Source: an uncultured beta proteobacterium
GTDB taxonomy: Bacteria > Pseudomonadota > Gammaproteobacteria > Burkholderiales > Burkholderiaceae_C
Assembly: GCA_903920695.1 (NCBI GenBank)
Contig: CAIXNB010000096.1
Location: 1 to 52,277 of the forward strand
DNA: 52,277 nucleotides
Direction of reading: 5' to 3'
In this document: piece by piece, positions 36,651-45,144 of the stretch
Numbering within the stretch: position 1 is the first letter of the stretch
Layout of the letters: every line of letters begins with the position of its first letter
Made by a program: the position numbers and the translations under genes
The notes under the pieces: generated by a model
Database searches by the model: none
What the model was told of the DNA's origin: nothing
The model's input: the letters and a program-made list of their open reading frames with translations, nothing else

Positions 36651-37838
36651 CTACTGGCTTGCCTTGGGTGTGGCAGCGATGGCGGGGATGCGCATTGCGG
36701 CATCGAGGAAGGTGCCTTCATCCGCGTCGAGGTGACAGGCCGCACAGTTGGCTTTGCTCTTGACGGCATCCGACTGCCATTGGGCCGGCGTGATGTTGCG
36801 GTGTTTCTTGACCCAGTACGGCGTTTCCGTGATGCGCAACGGTGTGTCTGCCGGCTTGAGTGAGCGTGTGATCTTGTACGACGCTTCAGTCACAAGCTTG
36901 TCAGCCGAGTTGGTCTTTGCATATTCCAGAAGAGCGGCGCTGGTGGCGGCATCAAGCGCCAGATCAGAGCCAAAATGCTGGGCCTGCCCAGCCAGCAGTG
37001 CTTTCCAGGAGCGACTCGGAAGCAGGTTGGGATGGTAGGGGAGATGGCAACTGCCGCATTCGCTGCGCCACTGCGGGTTGTCGGCCAGCGGCGTCCCAAT
37101 GAACTTCACATGCGGGCCTTCATTTTCCCCGCGCGCCTGGTCCAGCTTGGTGTCAATGGCATAGTAAAACCACCAGCCGCCAGAGCCGAGGATCAGCACG
37201 AGCATCAGCGCTGCGATGCCCCGGCGCGGGATCACGGTCGGGGCACCGGGTTCTGTCAGCTTGGTGCCCGTCACCATCGAGCGCGCCAAGTTTTCATTGT
37301 GCACGAAACTCTCCACAATGACGCCCGCCAGGTGCCCGGTGACCACCAGCAACATCAGATTGGCCGAGATCTCGTGGAACTTTTTGAAAGTGCGGCTTTG
37401 CAGCAGGCTCATCACTCCCGTGAAGGCGCCTTGCTGCTCCTCGCCACCGAGGGTGAAGATGCCACTGACACCGGCCACCAGGATCAACAACAGCAGGATA
37501 TATATGGCCAGGCTACCGGTTGGGTTGTGGCCAACGTGGCGCTCAGCCGTGCGATTGAACACCCGGCGCATGTAGGCAAGCGCCGTGAGGGGACCGTACC
37601 AGAACGAGGTAAAACGGGCGTAGTGTGTTCCGAGCACGCCCCAGAGCACCCGAAAGCCGATCAATCCGAGCATCAAATAGCCGAGAAATACATGCACCGC
37701 GAGCCAGCGGTCCGATCCAGTGGTGAGCCAGGCGCCGACAAAACTCAAGACCAGTGTCCAATGGAACAAGCGGGTCGGAAGGTCCCAGACCAGGGTGGGT
37801 TGCATGGCACCCTGGTCTGGATGGGAGGGGTTATTCAT
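36651..37838 (-). CDS. Cytochrome b561 fused to a dihaem cytochrome c (DHC) domain
   Basis: A predicted membrane-anchored electron-transfer protein. Residues ~14-190 form a b561 domain (LVWDLPTRLFHWTLV start) with His26, His49, His155 and His169 as likely b-haem ligands. A fifth helix around residues 207-228 leads into a periplasmic c-type domain with two haem motifs, CGSCH (261-265) and CAACH (365-369). The c domain resembles the separate DHC encoded upstream: ECxSCH, LLPxxSW, HFGxD and NCxACH...RIP. The ATG at 37838 gives 395 aa; 37805 is an alternative. It starts 43 bp after the SHP gene. Confidence 0.88.
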   Translation of the reverse strand: MNNPSHPDQGAMQPTLVWDLPTRLFHWTLVLSFVGAWLTTGSDRWLAVHVFLGYLMLGLIGFRVLWGVLGTHYARFTSFWYGPLTALAYMRRVFNRTAERHVGHNPTGSLAIYILLLLILVAGVSGIFTLGGEEQQGAFTGVMSLLQSRTFKKFHEISANLMLLVVTGHLAGVIVESFVHNENLARSMVTGTKLTEPGAPTVIPRRGIAALMLVLILGSGGWWFYYAIDTKLDQARGENEGPHVKFIGTPLADNPQWRSECGSCHLPYHPNLLPSRSWKALLAGQAQHFGSDLALDAATSAALLEYAKTNSADKLVTEASYKITRSLKPADTPLRITETPYWVKKHRNITPAQWQSDAVKSKANCAACHLDADEGTFLDAAMRIPAIAATPKASQ

Positions 37839-37881
37839 GGGCGAAGCGGCAAGGCGATGCCGACGTTTTGTCGCCCGCATC

Positions 37882-38286
37882 CTATTTAACGGACAAGACG
37901 TAGCTCATGAAGTCGCCCTTTTCTTGCGCCGTGCAGGCGCGTTTCAGGACGTCGTTGCAGTTGCGCTTGAACCATTTTTCAACGTTGGCGGCATCGGTGA
38001 AACGTTTTGGGTTGGCAGTCGGCGCGAGCGGCAGAATTTCCTTGTTGGTGCTCGCGTGTTTGCCCGCTGCCATGGGCGAATCGGTATGGCACGAGGCGCA
38101 GGCCAGCGTCCCGATCTTGGCCGAGTAAAACTTTTGACCGGCAGCAGCCGAGAAATCCTTGAACGCTGGATTTTCCTGCTTGGCGGCGGTGCGGTAGCCG
38201 TCAAGAATGGGGTTGGCGGCGGCGCCAAGCGGGATTGCCAGGGCCAGACACATCAGCCAGCCGGTTTTTTTCAGGTTGGGTTGCAT
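37882..38286 (-). CDS. shp: Sphaeroides haem protein (SHP)-like cytochrome c, DUF1924
   Basis: Small periplasmic monohaem cytochrome of the SHP group, whose Rhodobacter member binds O2 and NO by displacing an Asn ligand. The 134-aa precursor has a signal peptide ending near LGAAA-NP. The mature start NPILDGYRTAAKQENPAF, haem motif CASCH (63-67) and VEKWFKRNCNDVLKRACTAQEKGDF match the SHP pattern. Asn109 is the likely distal ligand, and Cys110/Cys118 could form the conserved disulfide. It lies between the DHC gene and the b561-DHC fusion, the same gene set as the known shp cluster. Ligand assignments are inferred. Confidence 0.87.
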   Translation of the reverse strand: MQPNLKKTGWLMCLALAIPLGAAANPILDGYRTAAKQENPAFKDFSAAAGQKFYSAKIGTLACASCHTDSPMAAGKHASTNKEILPLAPTANPKRFTDAANVEKWFKRNCNDVLKRACTAQEKGDFMSYVLSVK

Positions 38287-38353
38287 GCGGTTCTCCGAAT
38301 TGTGAAACAGGTGTTGATTGACAGTGTCAGGGCGGTCGGCGCGGGCGATGCCC

Positions 38354-38902
38354 TTATCCGGGGATCCTGACCTGGTGTTCGTTGAAATTCCCTTGTTCGG
38401 CGCCCGCGTGGCACGCAATGCAATTGGATGCACTGCGCACCGATGCCCGTGTCCAGACGTTGGCCGGCACCTCTCCCGCGCGGTGTTTGCGCAGGAACCA
38501 GTCGGACTGGCTGATGCGGTCTTGCGGTGGTGTGCCGCTCACGCGCTTGTAAGTGCCACTATTGGCCGCCAACCAACTGCCGATCTGGCTCGTGTCAGCC
38601 GGGGCCAGCGAGGCATCAGTGCCAAAGTGCTTGTCCAGATTCGCCATCAGGTTTTGCCAGGACGCCGCCGGCAGCAAACCCGGCGAGTAGGCCATGTGGC
38701 AGGATGCGCATTCCTGCTGGTATTTCTGCAGAGGCGATGCCGGCACGATGCTGCTGCTGTCTTCGCCTTTGAAGAAGTTGAAGAAGCCCCTCTTACTCTC
38801 GTCTTCGGCGTGGGTTGGAGCAGTTGCAAGCAAGGCGAGCAGAAGGCCAGCAGCAATCCGTTTCGCCAGGGACGGTAAATCGAGCGTGGTTTGAATGTCC
38901 AT
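38354..38902 (-). CDS. Dihaem cytochrome c (DHC)
   Basis: Periplasmic dihaem cytochrome expected to shuttle electrons to SHP. The 182-aa precursor has a late N-terminal signal peptide (hydrophobic core residues ~17-28, cleavage near THA-ED). The two haem motifs are CASCH (65-69) and CIACH (161-165), separated by about 95 residues, as in the DHC family. Between them lie YSPGLLPAASW, and near the end FNEHQVRIPG. It is the first gene of the cluster and is preceded by a direct-repeat operator. No clear Shine-Dalgarno sequence is seen at 38902. Confidence 0.88.
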   Translation of the reverse strand: MDIQTTLDLPSLAKRIAAGLLLALLATAPTHAEDESKRGFFNFFKGEDSSSIVPASPLQKYQQECASCHMAYSPGLLPAASWQNLMANLDKHFGTDASLAPADTSQIGSWLAANSGTYKRVSGTPPQDRISQSDWFLRKHRAGEVPANVWTRASVRSASNCIACHAGAEQGNFNEHQVRIPG

Positions 38903-38924
38903 GCCCAGAGCTTAGAGTGAGCAG

Positions 38925-38941
38925 ATTAAGGCACACTTAAG
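38925..38941 (-). promoter_or_regulatory. PmrA/QseB-type direct-repeat operator upstream of the cytochrome cluster
   Basis: On the minus strand the site reads CTTAAG-TGTGC-CTTAAT, two half-sites 11 bp apart (one helical turn). This fits the (C/T)TTAA(T/G)-N5-(C/T)TTAA(T/G) box bound by OmpR-family regulators such as PmrA and QseB. It begins 23 bp before the DHC start codon. The flanking GCs are also repeated (TGCCTTAA twice). No response regulator gene is in the window. Confidence 0.55.
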
Positions 38942-38985
38942 GCAGACGCCATGCTTGGCGCCGTGTGCCGGTGCCTTGCGATCGG

Positions 38986-39390
38986 TTAATGACTGGCGTG
39001 CTCCATCATCAGGCATTTGTTCTGCACCACGCGCAGTCCGGCGCCGCGTGCCTGGGCAGCGGCCTCTTCGTTTTCGATGCCGCGTTGCAGCCACAGGGCC
39101 TGCGCCCCGATGGCGATGGCATCAGTCGCCACCGGCGGCACATCAACGCTGTTGCGAAACACATTGACCAGTTCGATGCGTTCATGCCGCGCTGCTTCGG
39201 TCAGCGTCGGGTAGGCCTTTTCCCCTAGCACCTCGGTCATATTCGGGTTGATCGGGATGATGCGCCAGCCCTGCGCCTGCATGTAGCGCGACACGTCGAA
39301 GCTGGCGCGCTGCGGGTTGGTCGAGAGGCCGACCACGGCGACCGTGCGGCAGTGTTGCAGGATGTGGCGAATGTCGTCGGTCTGGTTCAT
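38986..39390 (-). CDS. CoA-binding domain protein (YccU-like)
   Basis: A 134-aa single-domain Rossmann-fold protein of the CoA_binding_2 family. The nucleotide-binding loop is VAVVGLSTNPQRASFDVSRYM, followed by GWRIIPINPN and the later LVNVFRNS and ALWLQRGIEN blocks, all typical of the family. Function is unknown beyond likely CoA or nucleotide binding. It starts 8 bp after the dsbD stop, so it is almost certainly in the same operon. The long upstream reading frame is inside dsbD and is not used. Confidence 0.88.
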   Translation of the reverse strand: MNQTDDIRHILQHCRTVAVVGLSTNPQRASFDVSRYMQAQGWRIIPINPNMTEVLGEKAYPTLTEAARHERIELVNVFRNSVDVPPVATDAIAIGAQALWLQRGIENEEAAAQARGAGLRVVQNKCLMMEHASH

Positions 39391-39398
39391 GGCGCCGA

Positions 39399-41537
39399 TC
39401 ACCACAACGCTGCCAACACCGCGCGCACTTCCTGCACGCTGAGTATTTCGGACATGACAATGGGAGCCTTGCCGGATTGGTAGACAACATAGACCGGCAC
39501 GCCGTTGCGACCGAGTTGCGCCAGCGCAGCGCTGATGACGGGGTCGCGCCGCGTCCAGTCCGCGCGCAGCAGCGTGACTTTCTTGGCTGCCAGGTCGGCC
39601 AGCACGTCGGCATTGGCGAGCGTGGTTTTCTTGTTGTACTGGCAGGTCACGCACCAGGCGGCCGTGAAGTCGACGAACACCGGCGTGCCAGCGGCCAGTG
39701 CCTGCTCCACCCGGCCCGGTGCCCAGGCTTGCCAGCGTTCGGTACTCGCAGTGCCGGTGTCGCTGACGACCGCCTTGAAAATGTTGGGGCCTATGGCGCC
39801 GGCCAGCAGGGCGCTGAGCACGACCGCAATCGTGGCAACAACTTGGCGACTGCGACCGTGCAGGGTGAGCGCCCACAGCACTGCACTCAGTGCTACCAGC
39901 AAGGACAGCAAGGCGCTGGCGCCGTCGATACCGCTTTGCTGGCCCAGCACCCAGACCAGCCAGACCACGGTGGCGAACATCGGGAATGCCATGGCGCGCC
40001 GGAACGTGTCCATCCAGGCACCCGGGCGCGGCAGCAGCCGGGCTACCGCCGGGATCAGACTGGCAACGAGGTAGGGCAGGGCCATGCCAACGCCGATCAT
40101 GGTGAAGATCAACAAGGCCTGCAGTGACGGCAAGGCCAGTGCCAACCCGAGCGAGGCACCCATGAACGGCGCGGTGCAGGGCGAGGCGATGGCGACCGCC
40201 AGCACGCCCGACAGAAAGGCGTTGATGGCCGGGTTCTTGGCCTCCACCAACAGCACACGGCTGGGCAGAAACTGACCAAACTCAAACAGGCCCGCCAGAT
40301 TGAGACCCATCACGGTAAACAGCGCGGCCAGCGCTGCGACGGTTGCCGGCGACTGCAACTGAAAGCCCCAGCCGAGTTGCTCGCCGGCGCTGCGCAGACC
40401 CAGCATCAGCGCACCCAGCGCCAGGAAGGAGAGTACGACGCCAGCGCTGTAGGCAATGCCGCTAATGCGGTGCCCGCGCTGGTCGTTGGCGTGGCGCGTG
40501 AAACTCATGACCTTGATCGCAAGAACCGGAAAGACGCAAGGCATAAGGTTCAGCAGCATGCCCCCCAGCAGGGCGCCGAGCAGCGCCGCCAGTAGCGTGA
40601 TGGATGGCTGCGTCGGCGCCGCTGGCGCCGACACTGGGCTGGCATTTGCCGCTGTGGCCGCAGGCCATGCGCCCAGTATCTTGAGTTCGGCCCGGTAGCC
40701 CTGACCATCGGCCGCCAGCACCACCGGCATCACATTCGGCGCGGTACTGCGTTGGGGCGACATGGGCACGGTTGCGCTCCAGACCTCGCCCGTCCAGGCC
40801 TGGGTCCAAGGCGCGGCGGTTTCGATCACTTCGGGCGTTTCGGGGAAAAAGTCTAGCGTTTTGCCGCGCAGCGCTGCCGGTAACCCTCGCACCGTGAGTT
40901 TGATCTTGCTGCCGTCGATCTGCACGCTGCTGTCAGCCAGTGCAGCGCCTGCTAAGGCCAACGGTCGCGCGGCCAGGGCAGCCTTGAAGGCGGCGCTGTT
41001 GATCGCGGTCGAACCCTTGACTGGCAGGTTCAAGGTGAACTCGCCTTCCTCGGGGATGCATTCCTGGCGACAGACCAGCCAGTTGGCTTTGAGTTGGATC
41101 TTGATCTCGTTGCCATTTGATGCTGTCTTGAAGTCCGGCGTGATGGTCAGCGGCACTGGCAGCAAAACGGTGTCGGAAAAACCGTAGTTGGCCAGGTTGC
41201 CGATAGGAATTTTTTTTGGCAATGGCCAGTCGATCTCGCCCGCCGTCGTGCCGGCCGGCAGCGTCCATTGCAGCGTGGTCGGCAAGCCGGAGTCGCCCGA
41301 GTTCTTCCAGTAGGTATGCCAGTCTTTCTGGTGCGTGAGTTGCAGACCGAGCCAGACCGTTTTGCCAGCGTCGGCACCGTCGGGCGCGTAGGCCATCAGC
41401 TCGGCCCGCACCTGCGCGGTGTTGGCCACGGTTTTGGCCTGAGTTTGGGCGCTGGCCCCAGTTGCCATTGCGCCGGCAATGATGAAGAGCGCCGCGCTTA
41501 GGGGGCGTCGGAAGATTTTTGAGAATGTCATTGGCAT
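39399..41537 (-). CDS. dsbD: Thiol:disulfide interchange protein DsbD (ScsB-type)
   Basis: Carries reducing power from cytoplasmic thioredoxin across the inner membrane to periplasmic partners, including those needed for cytochrome c maturation. The 712-aa precursor has a signal peptide ending near TGASA-QT and an N-terminal periplasmic domain with the pair VCRQEC. The membrane core has eight or so helices with cysteines in NLMPCVFP and ASPCTAPFMG, and the C-terminal thioredoxin domain has WCVTC (Cys629/Cys632). The N-terminal domain resembles ScsB more than E. coli DsbD. ATGs at 41537 and 41531 are both usable. Confidence 0.9.
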   Translation of the reverse strand: MPMTFSKIFRRPLSAALFIIAGAMATGASAQTQAKTVANTAQVRAELMAYAPDGADAGKTVWLGLQLTHQKDWHTYWKNSGDSGLPTTLQWTLPAGTTAGEIDWPLPKKIPIGNLANYGFSDTVLLPVPLTITPDFKTASNGNEIKIQLKANWLVCRQECIPEEGEFTLNLPVKGSTAINSAAFKAALAARPLALAGAALADSSVQIDGSKIKLTVRGLPAALRGKTLDFFPETPEVIETAAPWTQAWTGEVWSATVPMSPQRSTAPNVMPVVLAADGQGYRAELKILGAWPAATAANASPVSAPAAPTQPSITLLAALLGALLGGMLLNLMPCVFPVLAIKVMSFTRHANDQRGHRISGIAYSAGVVLSFLALGALMLGLRSAGEQLGWGFQLQSPATVAALAALFTVMGLNLAGLFEFGQFLPSRVLLVEAKNPAINAFLSGVLAVAIASPCTAPFMGASLGLALALPSLQALLIFTMIGVGMALPYLVASLIPAVARLLPRPGAWMDTFRRAMAFPMFATVVWLVWVLGQQSGIDGASALLSLLVALSAVLWALTLHGRSRQVVATIAVVLSALLAGAIGPNIFKAVVSDTGTASTERWQAWAPGRVEQALAAGTPVFVDFTAAWCVTCQYNKKTTLANADVLADLAAKKVTLLRADWTRRDPVISAALAQLGRNGVPVYVVYQSGKAPIVMSEILSVQEVRAVLAALW

Positions 41538-41548
41538 GTCGGATTGTC

Positions 41549-41878
41549 TCAAAGGTCCAAAGTTCCCTGCGCGAACACCGCAGGCAGTTTCTTGGGCGCC
41601 TTGACGCGCAATTGCTTGTTCACATTTTCGCGGCCGAACACGACCTCTATATCGGCCACGGTAACGCCGAACTGGGGCGCCAGAAAGCGCACCATGTGGT
41701 CGGTCGCCTTGCCCGCCACCGGTGCTGCGGTGACGCTGACCTTGAGCTGCGTGCCCTTGGGCTTTCCGATGGCGTCTCTCGCGGCGCTGGGTTTGCCCAG
41801 GATGTTGACGACCAGCACATCGCCTTCCCGGACAAAAAAGGACTCGCCTGTCGCGTTTCTGACCTGCCCTCGGCTCAT
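41549..41878 (-). CDS. DUF167 family protein (YggU-like)
   Basis: A 109-aa small protein of the DUF167/YggU fold, function unknown. The family blocks LKVSVTAAPVAGKATDHMV and the glycine-rich end region IEVVFGRENVNKQLRVK are present; YggU-type proteins have the same A-P-V-x-GKAN-like helix. Its ATG overlaps the alaX stop by four bases (ATGA), and dsbD starts 11 bp after its stop, so the three are expected to be translated from one message. Confidence 0.87.
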   Translation of the reverse strand: MSRGQVRNATGESFFVREGDVLVVNILGKPSAARDAIGKPKGTQLKVSVTAAPVAGKATDHMVRFLAPQFGVTVADIEVVFGRENVNKQLRVKAPKKLPAVFAQGTLDL

Positions 41879-42642
41879 TCGGCAAAGCCGAGCACAACGC
41901 GGCGCGTGCTGGCGGATTTTTTCTCCAGCTTGGTGACGATGACCGCGCCGATCTCGGCGGTGTTGGCGACATGGGTGCCGCCGCAGGGCTGGAAGTCGAT
42001 CAGGTCAAGGCGGCCGATGCGGATGGTGCGGATGCGGCCACTGCCGCGCGGCGGCTGCACCGACATGCTCTTGACCAGCGCCGGGTTGGCGTCAAGTTCT
42101 TCGTCGGTGATGGCGCCGACTGTCACCGGATGCGCCGCTGCCACCAGGCGCGCGATGCCAGCGCTCAACGCATCCTTGTCCAGCGCGTCGGTCATGTTGA
42201 AGTCAAGCCGCGCATAGTCGGGCGTGATCGAGCAGCCGTTCACCAGTTGTGGCACCAGGTGGCACAGCAGGTGCGTCGTGGTGTGAAAGCGCATCAGCCG
42301 ATGGCGCCGCGCCCAGTCGATGCGCGCTGTCACCGTGTCGCCAACGGCGAGGCTGACGACGTCGGAATCAGACGGCTTGAGCAACTGGGCCAGCAGCTCA
42401 GGCGCCGGCAGGTGACAAATGTCGTAGGTAAAGCTGCCGTCTTCGGCCTTGCCCTTGCGGGTATCGACGATGGCAACTTCGCTGCCATCGCCCAGCAGCA
42501 GCACCCCGGTGTCGCCGGCCTGGCCGCCGCCCAGCGGATAGAACACGCTGCGGTCGAGCACGATGCCCTGCGGCGTGATGGCCGTCACTGTGGCGGAACA
42601 TTCGCTCAGGTAGGCGTCGGTGCGAAAGAGGTCATGTGTCAT
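41875..42642 (-). CDS. Alanyl-tRNA editing protein AlaX
   Basis: Free-standing hydrolase that removes Ser or Gly from mischarged tRNA(Ala). The 255-aa product has the AlaRS-like editing site: HTTTHLLCHL supplies HxxxH and CGGTHV supplies CxxxH, the four zinc ligands. The N-terminal FYPLGGGQAGDTG is the conserved loop that precedes the editing core, so it is an AlaX-M type protein without the AlaRS catalytic domain. The ATG at 42642 is chosen. It diverges from the radical SAM gene with only 17 bp between the starts. Confidence 0.93.
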   Translation of the reverse strand: MTHDLFRTDAYLSECSATVTAITPQGIVLDRSVFYPLGGGQAGDTGVLLLGDGSEVAIVDTRKGKAEDGSFTYDICHLPAPELLAQLLKPSDSDVVSLAVGDTVTARIDWARRHRLMRFHTTTHLLCHLVPQLVNGCSITPDYARLDFNMTDALDKDALSAGIARLVAAAHPVTVGAITDEELDANPALVKSMSVQPPRGSGRIRTIRIGRLDLIDFQPCGGTHVANTAEIGAVIVTKLEKKSASTRRVVLGFAE

Positions 42643-42659
42643 GCTTTGATAATACCGGC

Positions 42660-44264
42660 ATGCCGAGTGTCCCTGCTGCCCCACCCTTGATTGTGCTTTG
42701 CACCCTCAATGCCAAGTACATCCACGCCTCGCTCGGCCTGCGCTGCCTGCTGGCGAACATGGGAGATTTGAAACCGCAGACGGCGCTGTGCGAGTTCACC
42801 GTTGCGCGTCAGCCGCAGGAACTGGTCGATGAACTGCTAACGCTGCTCGGGCTAGCCCACCCAGGCGGGGTGCAGATCATCGCTCTGGGTGTCTACATCT
42901 GGAACGTCACGCGGAGTACCGAGCTGGTGCGCTTGCTCAAGGCGGCGCGCCCGGCGCTCAAGATCGTGCTCGGGGGGCCCGAGGTCAGCCATGAGGTCGA
43001 TCAGCAAGCCATCGTGCACTTGGCCGACCATGTGATCACGGGCTGGGGCGATGTCAGCTTTCCCAAGCTTTGCAACGCCCTGCTGCGCGGGCCGCAGCCG
43101 CTGGTGAAGGTGATTGCCGGCGAACAGCCGTCGCTCGATCAAGTTGTGCTGCCGTATGACGAATACAGTGCGGACGACCTGGCGCACCGCGTGCTCTACG
43201 TTGAAGCCTCGCGCGGTTGCCCGTTCAAGTGCGAGTTTTGCCTGAGCTCGCTGGACCAGACGGCACGCGCCTTCGATCCGGATCGGTTCTTGGCGGCGCT
43301 GCAGGTGCTGTACCAACGCGGCGCGCGCAACTTCAAGTTTGTCGACCGAACTTTTAACCTGCGAATCGACGCATCGCTGCGCATCCTGCAATTGTTTCTG
43401 GACCGCTTGCCCGTAGCGGGCAGCGGACCGTCAGCGGACGATCTGTTTCTCCATTTCGAGGTCGTGCCCGACCATTTGCCAGAGCGCCTCAAAGCCATGA
43501 TCGCGCAATTTCCGCCCGGCGTGCTGCAACTGGAAGTCGGCATCCAGAGTTTCAACGTCGCGGTGCAGCAACGCATCTCGCGCCAGCAGGACAATGACAA
43601 GACCGAGGCCAACCTGCGATGGTTGGTCGCGGCCTCGCATGCGCATCTGCACACGGACCTGATCTTTGGTTTGCCCGGCGAGACACTGGCGAGCTTTGCC
43701 GCCGGCTTTGACCGTCTGTATGGTTTGGGTCCACACGAGATCCAACTCGGCCTTCTCAAGCGTCTGCGCGGCACGCCGATTGCACGCTACACGGAATCCT
43801 ATGCGATGGTCTATGACCCGCAGCCGCCCTACACCGTGCAACAAACGGGCGCCGTCGATGCCGATACTGTGCAGCGGTTCACCCGCTTTGCGCGCTATTG
43901 GGACCTTCTCGCCAACTCGGGGCGCTTTCGACAGACCTTGCCGCTGTTGCTGGCGACGCGCGCGCCATCTGCTTTCAACGCGTTCTGGGCCTTTGCCGAC
44001 TGGCTCTGGCGCAACACGGGTCAAACCAGTGGCCTGGCGCCCGAGACCCTGGTCGATGTCTTGTTCGACTACCTGACTACCGATTGCGCGTTGTCGGTGC
44101 AGGGGGTGCGAACCGCTCTGCTGGCCGACTACATGGCCAGCGGCGCACGCGCCAGTCCGCGCACACTCAAAGGCTGGCTGCCCAAGCAGGGCGCACCTGA
44201 AATCCACGCGGGTAAAACCATGGCGCAGCGCCAGGAGCGGCATTTGGTCTCAGACAAGTTCTAA
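42660..44264 (+). CDS. B12-binding-domain radical SAM protein (DUF4080 type)
   Basis: A 534-aa predicted cobalamin/radical SAM enzyme. Residues ~10-140 form a B12-binding Rossmann domain (LNAKYIHASLGLRCLLANMG, then LGGPEVS) without the DxHxxG motif that would bind cobalamin base-off. The radical SAM core carries CPFKCEFC, with Cys187, Cys191 and Cys194 for the 4Fe-4S cluster. A C-terminal extension (~430-534) matches DUF4080. The reaction is unknown; relatives are methyltransferases or ring-forming enzymes. It starts at 42660, 17 bp from divergent alaX, and is followed 9 bp later by a creatininase gene. Confidence 0.88.
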   Translation: MPSVPAAPPLIVLCTLNAKYIHASLGLRCLLANMGDLKPQTALCEFTVARQPQELVDELLTLLGLAHPGGVQIIALGVYIWNVTRSTELVRLLKAARPALKIVLGGPEVSHEVDQQAIVHLADHVITGWGDVSFPKLCNALLRGPQPLVKVIAGEQPSLDQVVLPYDEYSADDLAHRVLYVEASRGCPFKCEFCLSSLDQTARAFDPDRFLAALQVLYQRGARNFKFVDRTFNLRIDASLRILQLFLDRLPVAGSGPSADDLFLHFEVVPDHLPERLKAMIAQFPPGVLQLEVGIQSFNVAVQQRISRQQDNDKTEANLRWLVAASHAHLHTDLIFGLPGETLASFAAGFDRLYGLGPHEIQLGLLKRLRGTPIARYTESYAMVYDPQPPYTVQQTGAVDADTVQRFTRFARYWDLLANSGRFRQTLPLLLATRAPSAFNAFWAFADWLWRNTGQTSGLAPETLVDVLFDYLTTDCALSVQGVRTALLADYMASGARASPRTLKGWLPKQGAPEIHAGKTMAQRQERHLVSDKF

Positions 44265-44273
44265 GATACGGAC

Positions 44274-45137
44274 ATGAAAAAACCATCCAGATTCTGGGCC
44301 GAACTCTCGACCCGAGACTTCGCCCAGTTGATCGCCAGCGGCGCAGCGGCGCAGACGATTGCCGTGCTGCCGGTCGCTGCCATCGAGCAGCATGGGCCGC
44401 ATCTACCGCTGAGCGTGGACACGGTGCTGGTCGATGGCGTGGTGGCGGCGGCTGTGCCGCAGCTGCCGGTTGCGGCGAAAGTGCTGTTTCTGCCGACCCA
44501 GGCTGTTGGCTTCAGCCCCGAGCATGCGCGCTTTTCCGGCACGCTCACGCTCAAGGCCGAAACCATCATCCGCTTGTGGACCGACATTGGCGAATCGGTA
44601 GCGGCAGCGGGCATAAAGAAACTGCTGCTGTTCAACGCGCACGGTGGCCAGGTCAGCGTGATGGACCTGGTGGCGCGCGATCTGCGCGCGCGGCTCAATA
44701 TGCTGGTCTACAGCGCGAGTTGGTTCAACCTGCCGCTGTTAGATACCGATGGCTGCGATGTCAATGAACGCTTCAGCGCCGAGGAGCAGCGCTTCGGTAT
44801 TCACGGCGGCGACATCGAGACCTCGATGATGCTGGCGCTGGCACCGGCGCAGGTGGACATGGCGCAGGCCAAAAACTTTCACTCGGCGGCGCAGGACCGG
44901 GCGCAGCAGTTTGACATCCTGGGCAATGGCAAGAGCGCCAAGCTGGGATGGCAGATACAGGACTACAACGCGGCTGGTGCCGTCGGTAACGCGGCGGTGG
45001 CCAGCGCCGACAAAGGGCACGCGTTGCTGCAGGCGGCCGGACGCGGGCTGGCCCGCTTGCTGGCGGAAATGGAGCGACTGCCGCTGAGTACGCTGGTGAA
45101 TCAGCCCGGTCCGGACTCAGTCACGAAGACGCCGTAA
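44274..45137 (+). CDS. Creatininase family amidohydrolase
   Basis: A 287-aa metal-dependent amidohydrolase. The metal ligands are visible in AIEQHGPHLPLSVD (Glu38, His40, Asp49), NAHGG (His123) and GIHGGDIETS (His177, Asp180, Glu182). The family includes creatinine amidohydrolase, the riboflavin/F420-pathway enzyme ArfB and the peptidase MftE of mycofactocin synthesis, so the substrate cannot be assigned from the fold. It begins 9 bp after the radical SAM gene and is followed 7 bp later by a transporter, a clear operon. Confidence 0.9.
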   Translation: MKKPSRFWAELSTRDFAQLIASGAAAQTIAVLPVAAIEQHGPHLPLSVDTVLVDGVVAAAVPQLPVAAKVLFLPTQAVGFSPEHARFSGTLTLKAETIIRLWTDIGESVAAAGIKKLLLFNAHGGQVSVMDLVARDLRARLNMLVYSASWFNLPLLDTDGCDVNERFSAEEQRFGIHGGDIETSMMLALAPAQVDMAQAKNFHSAAQDRAQQFDILGNGKSAKLGWQIQDYNAAGAVGNAAVASADKGHALLQAAGRGLARLLAEMERLPLSTLVNQPGPDSVTKTP

Positions 45138-45144
45138 GCACCTG

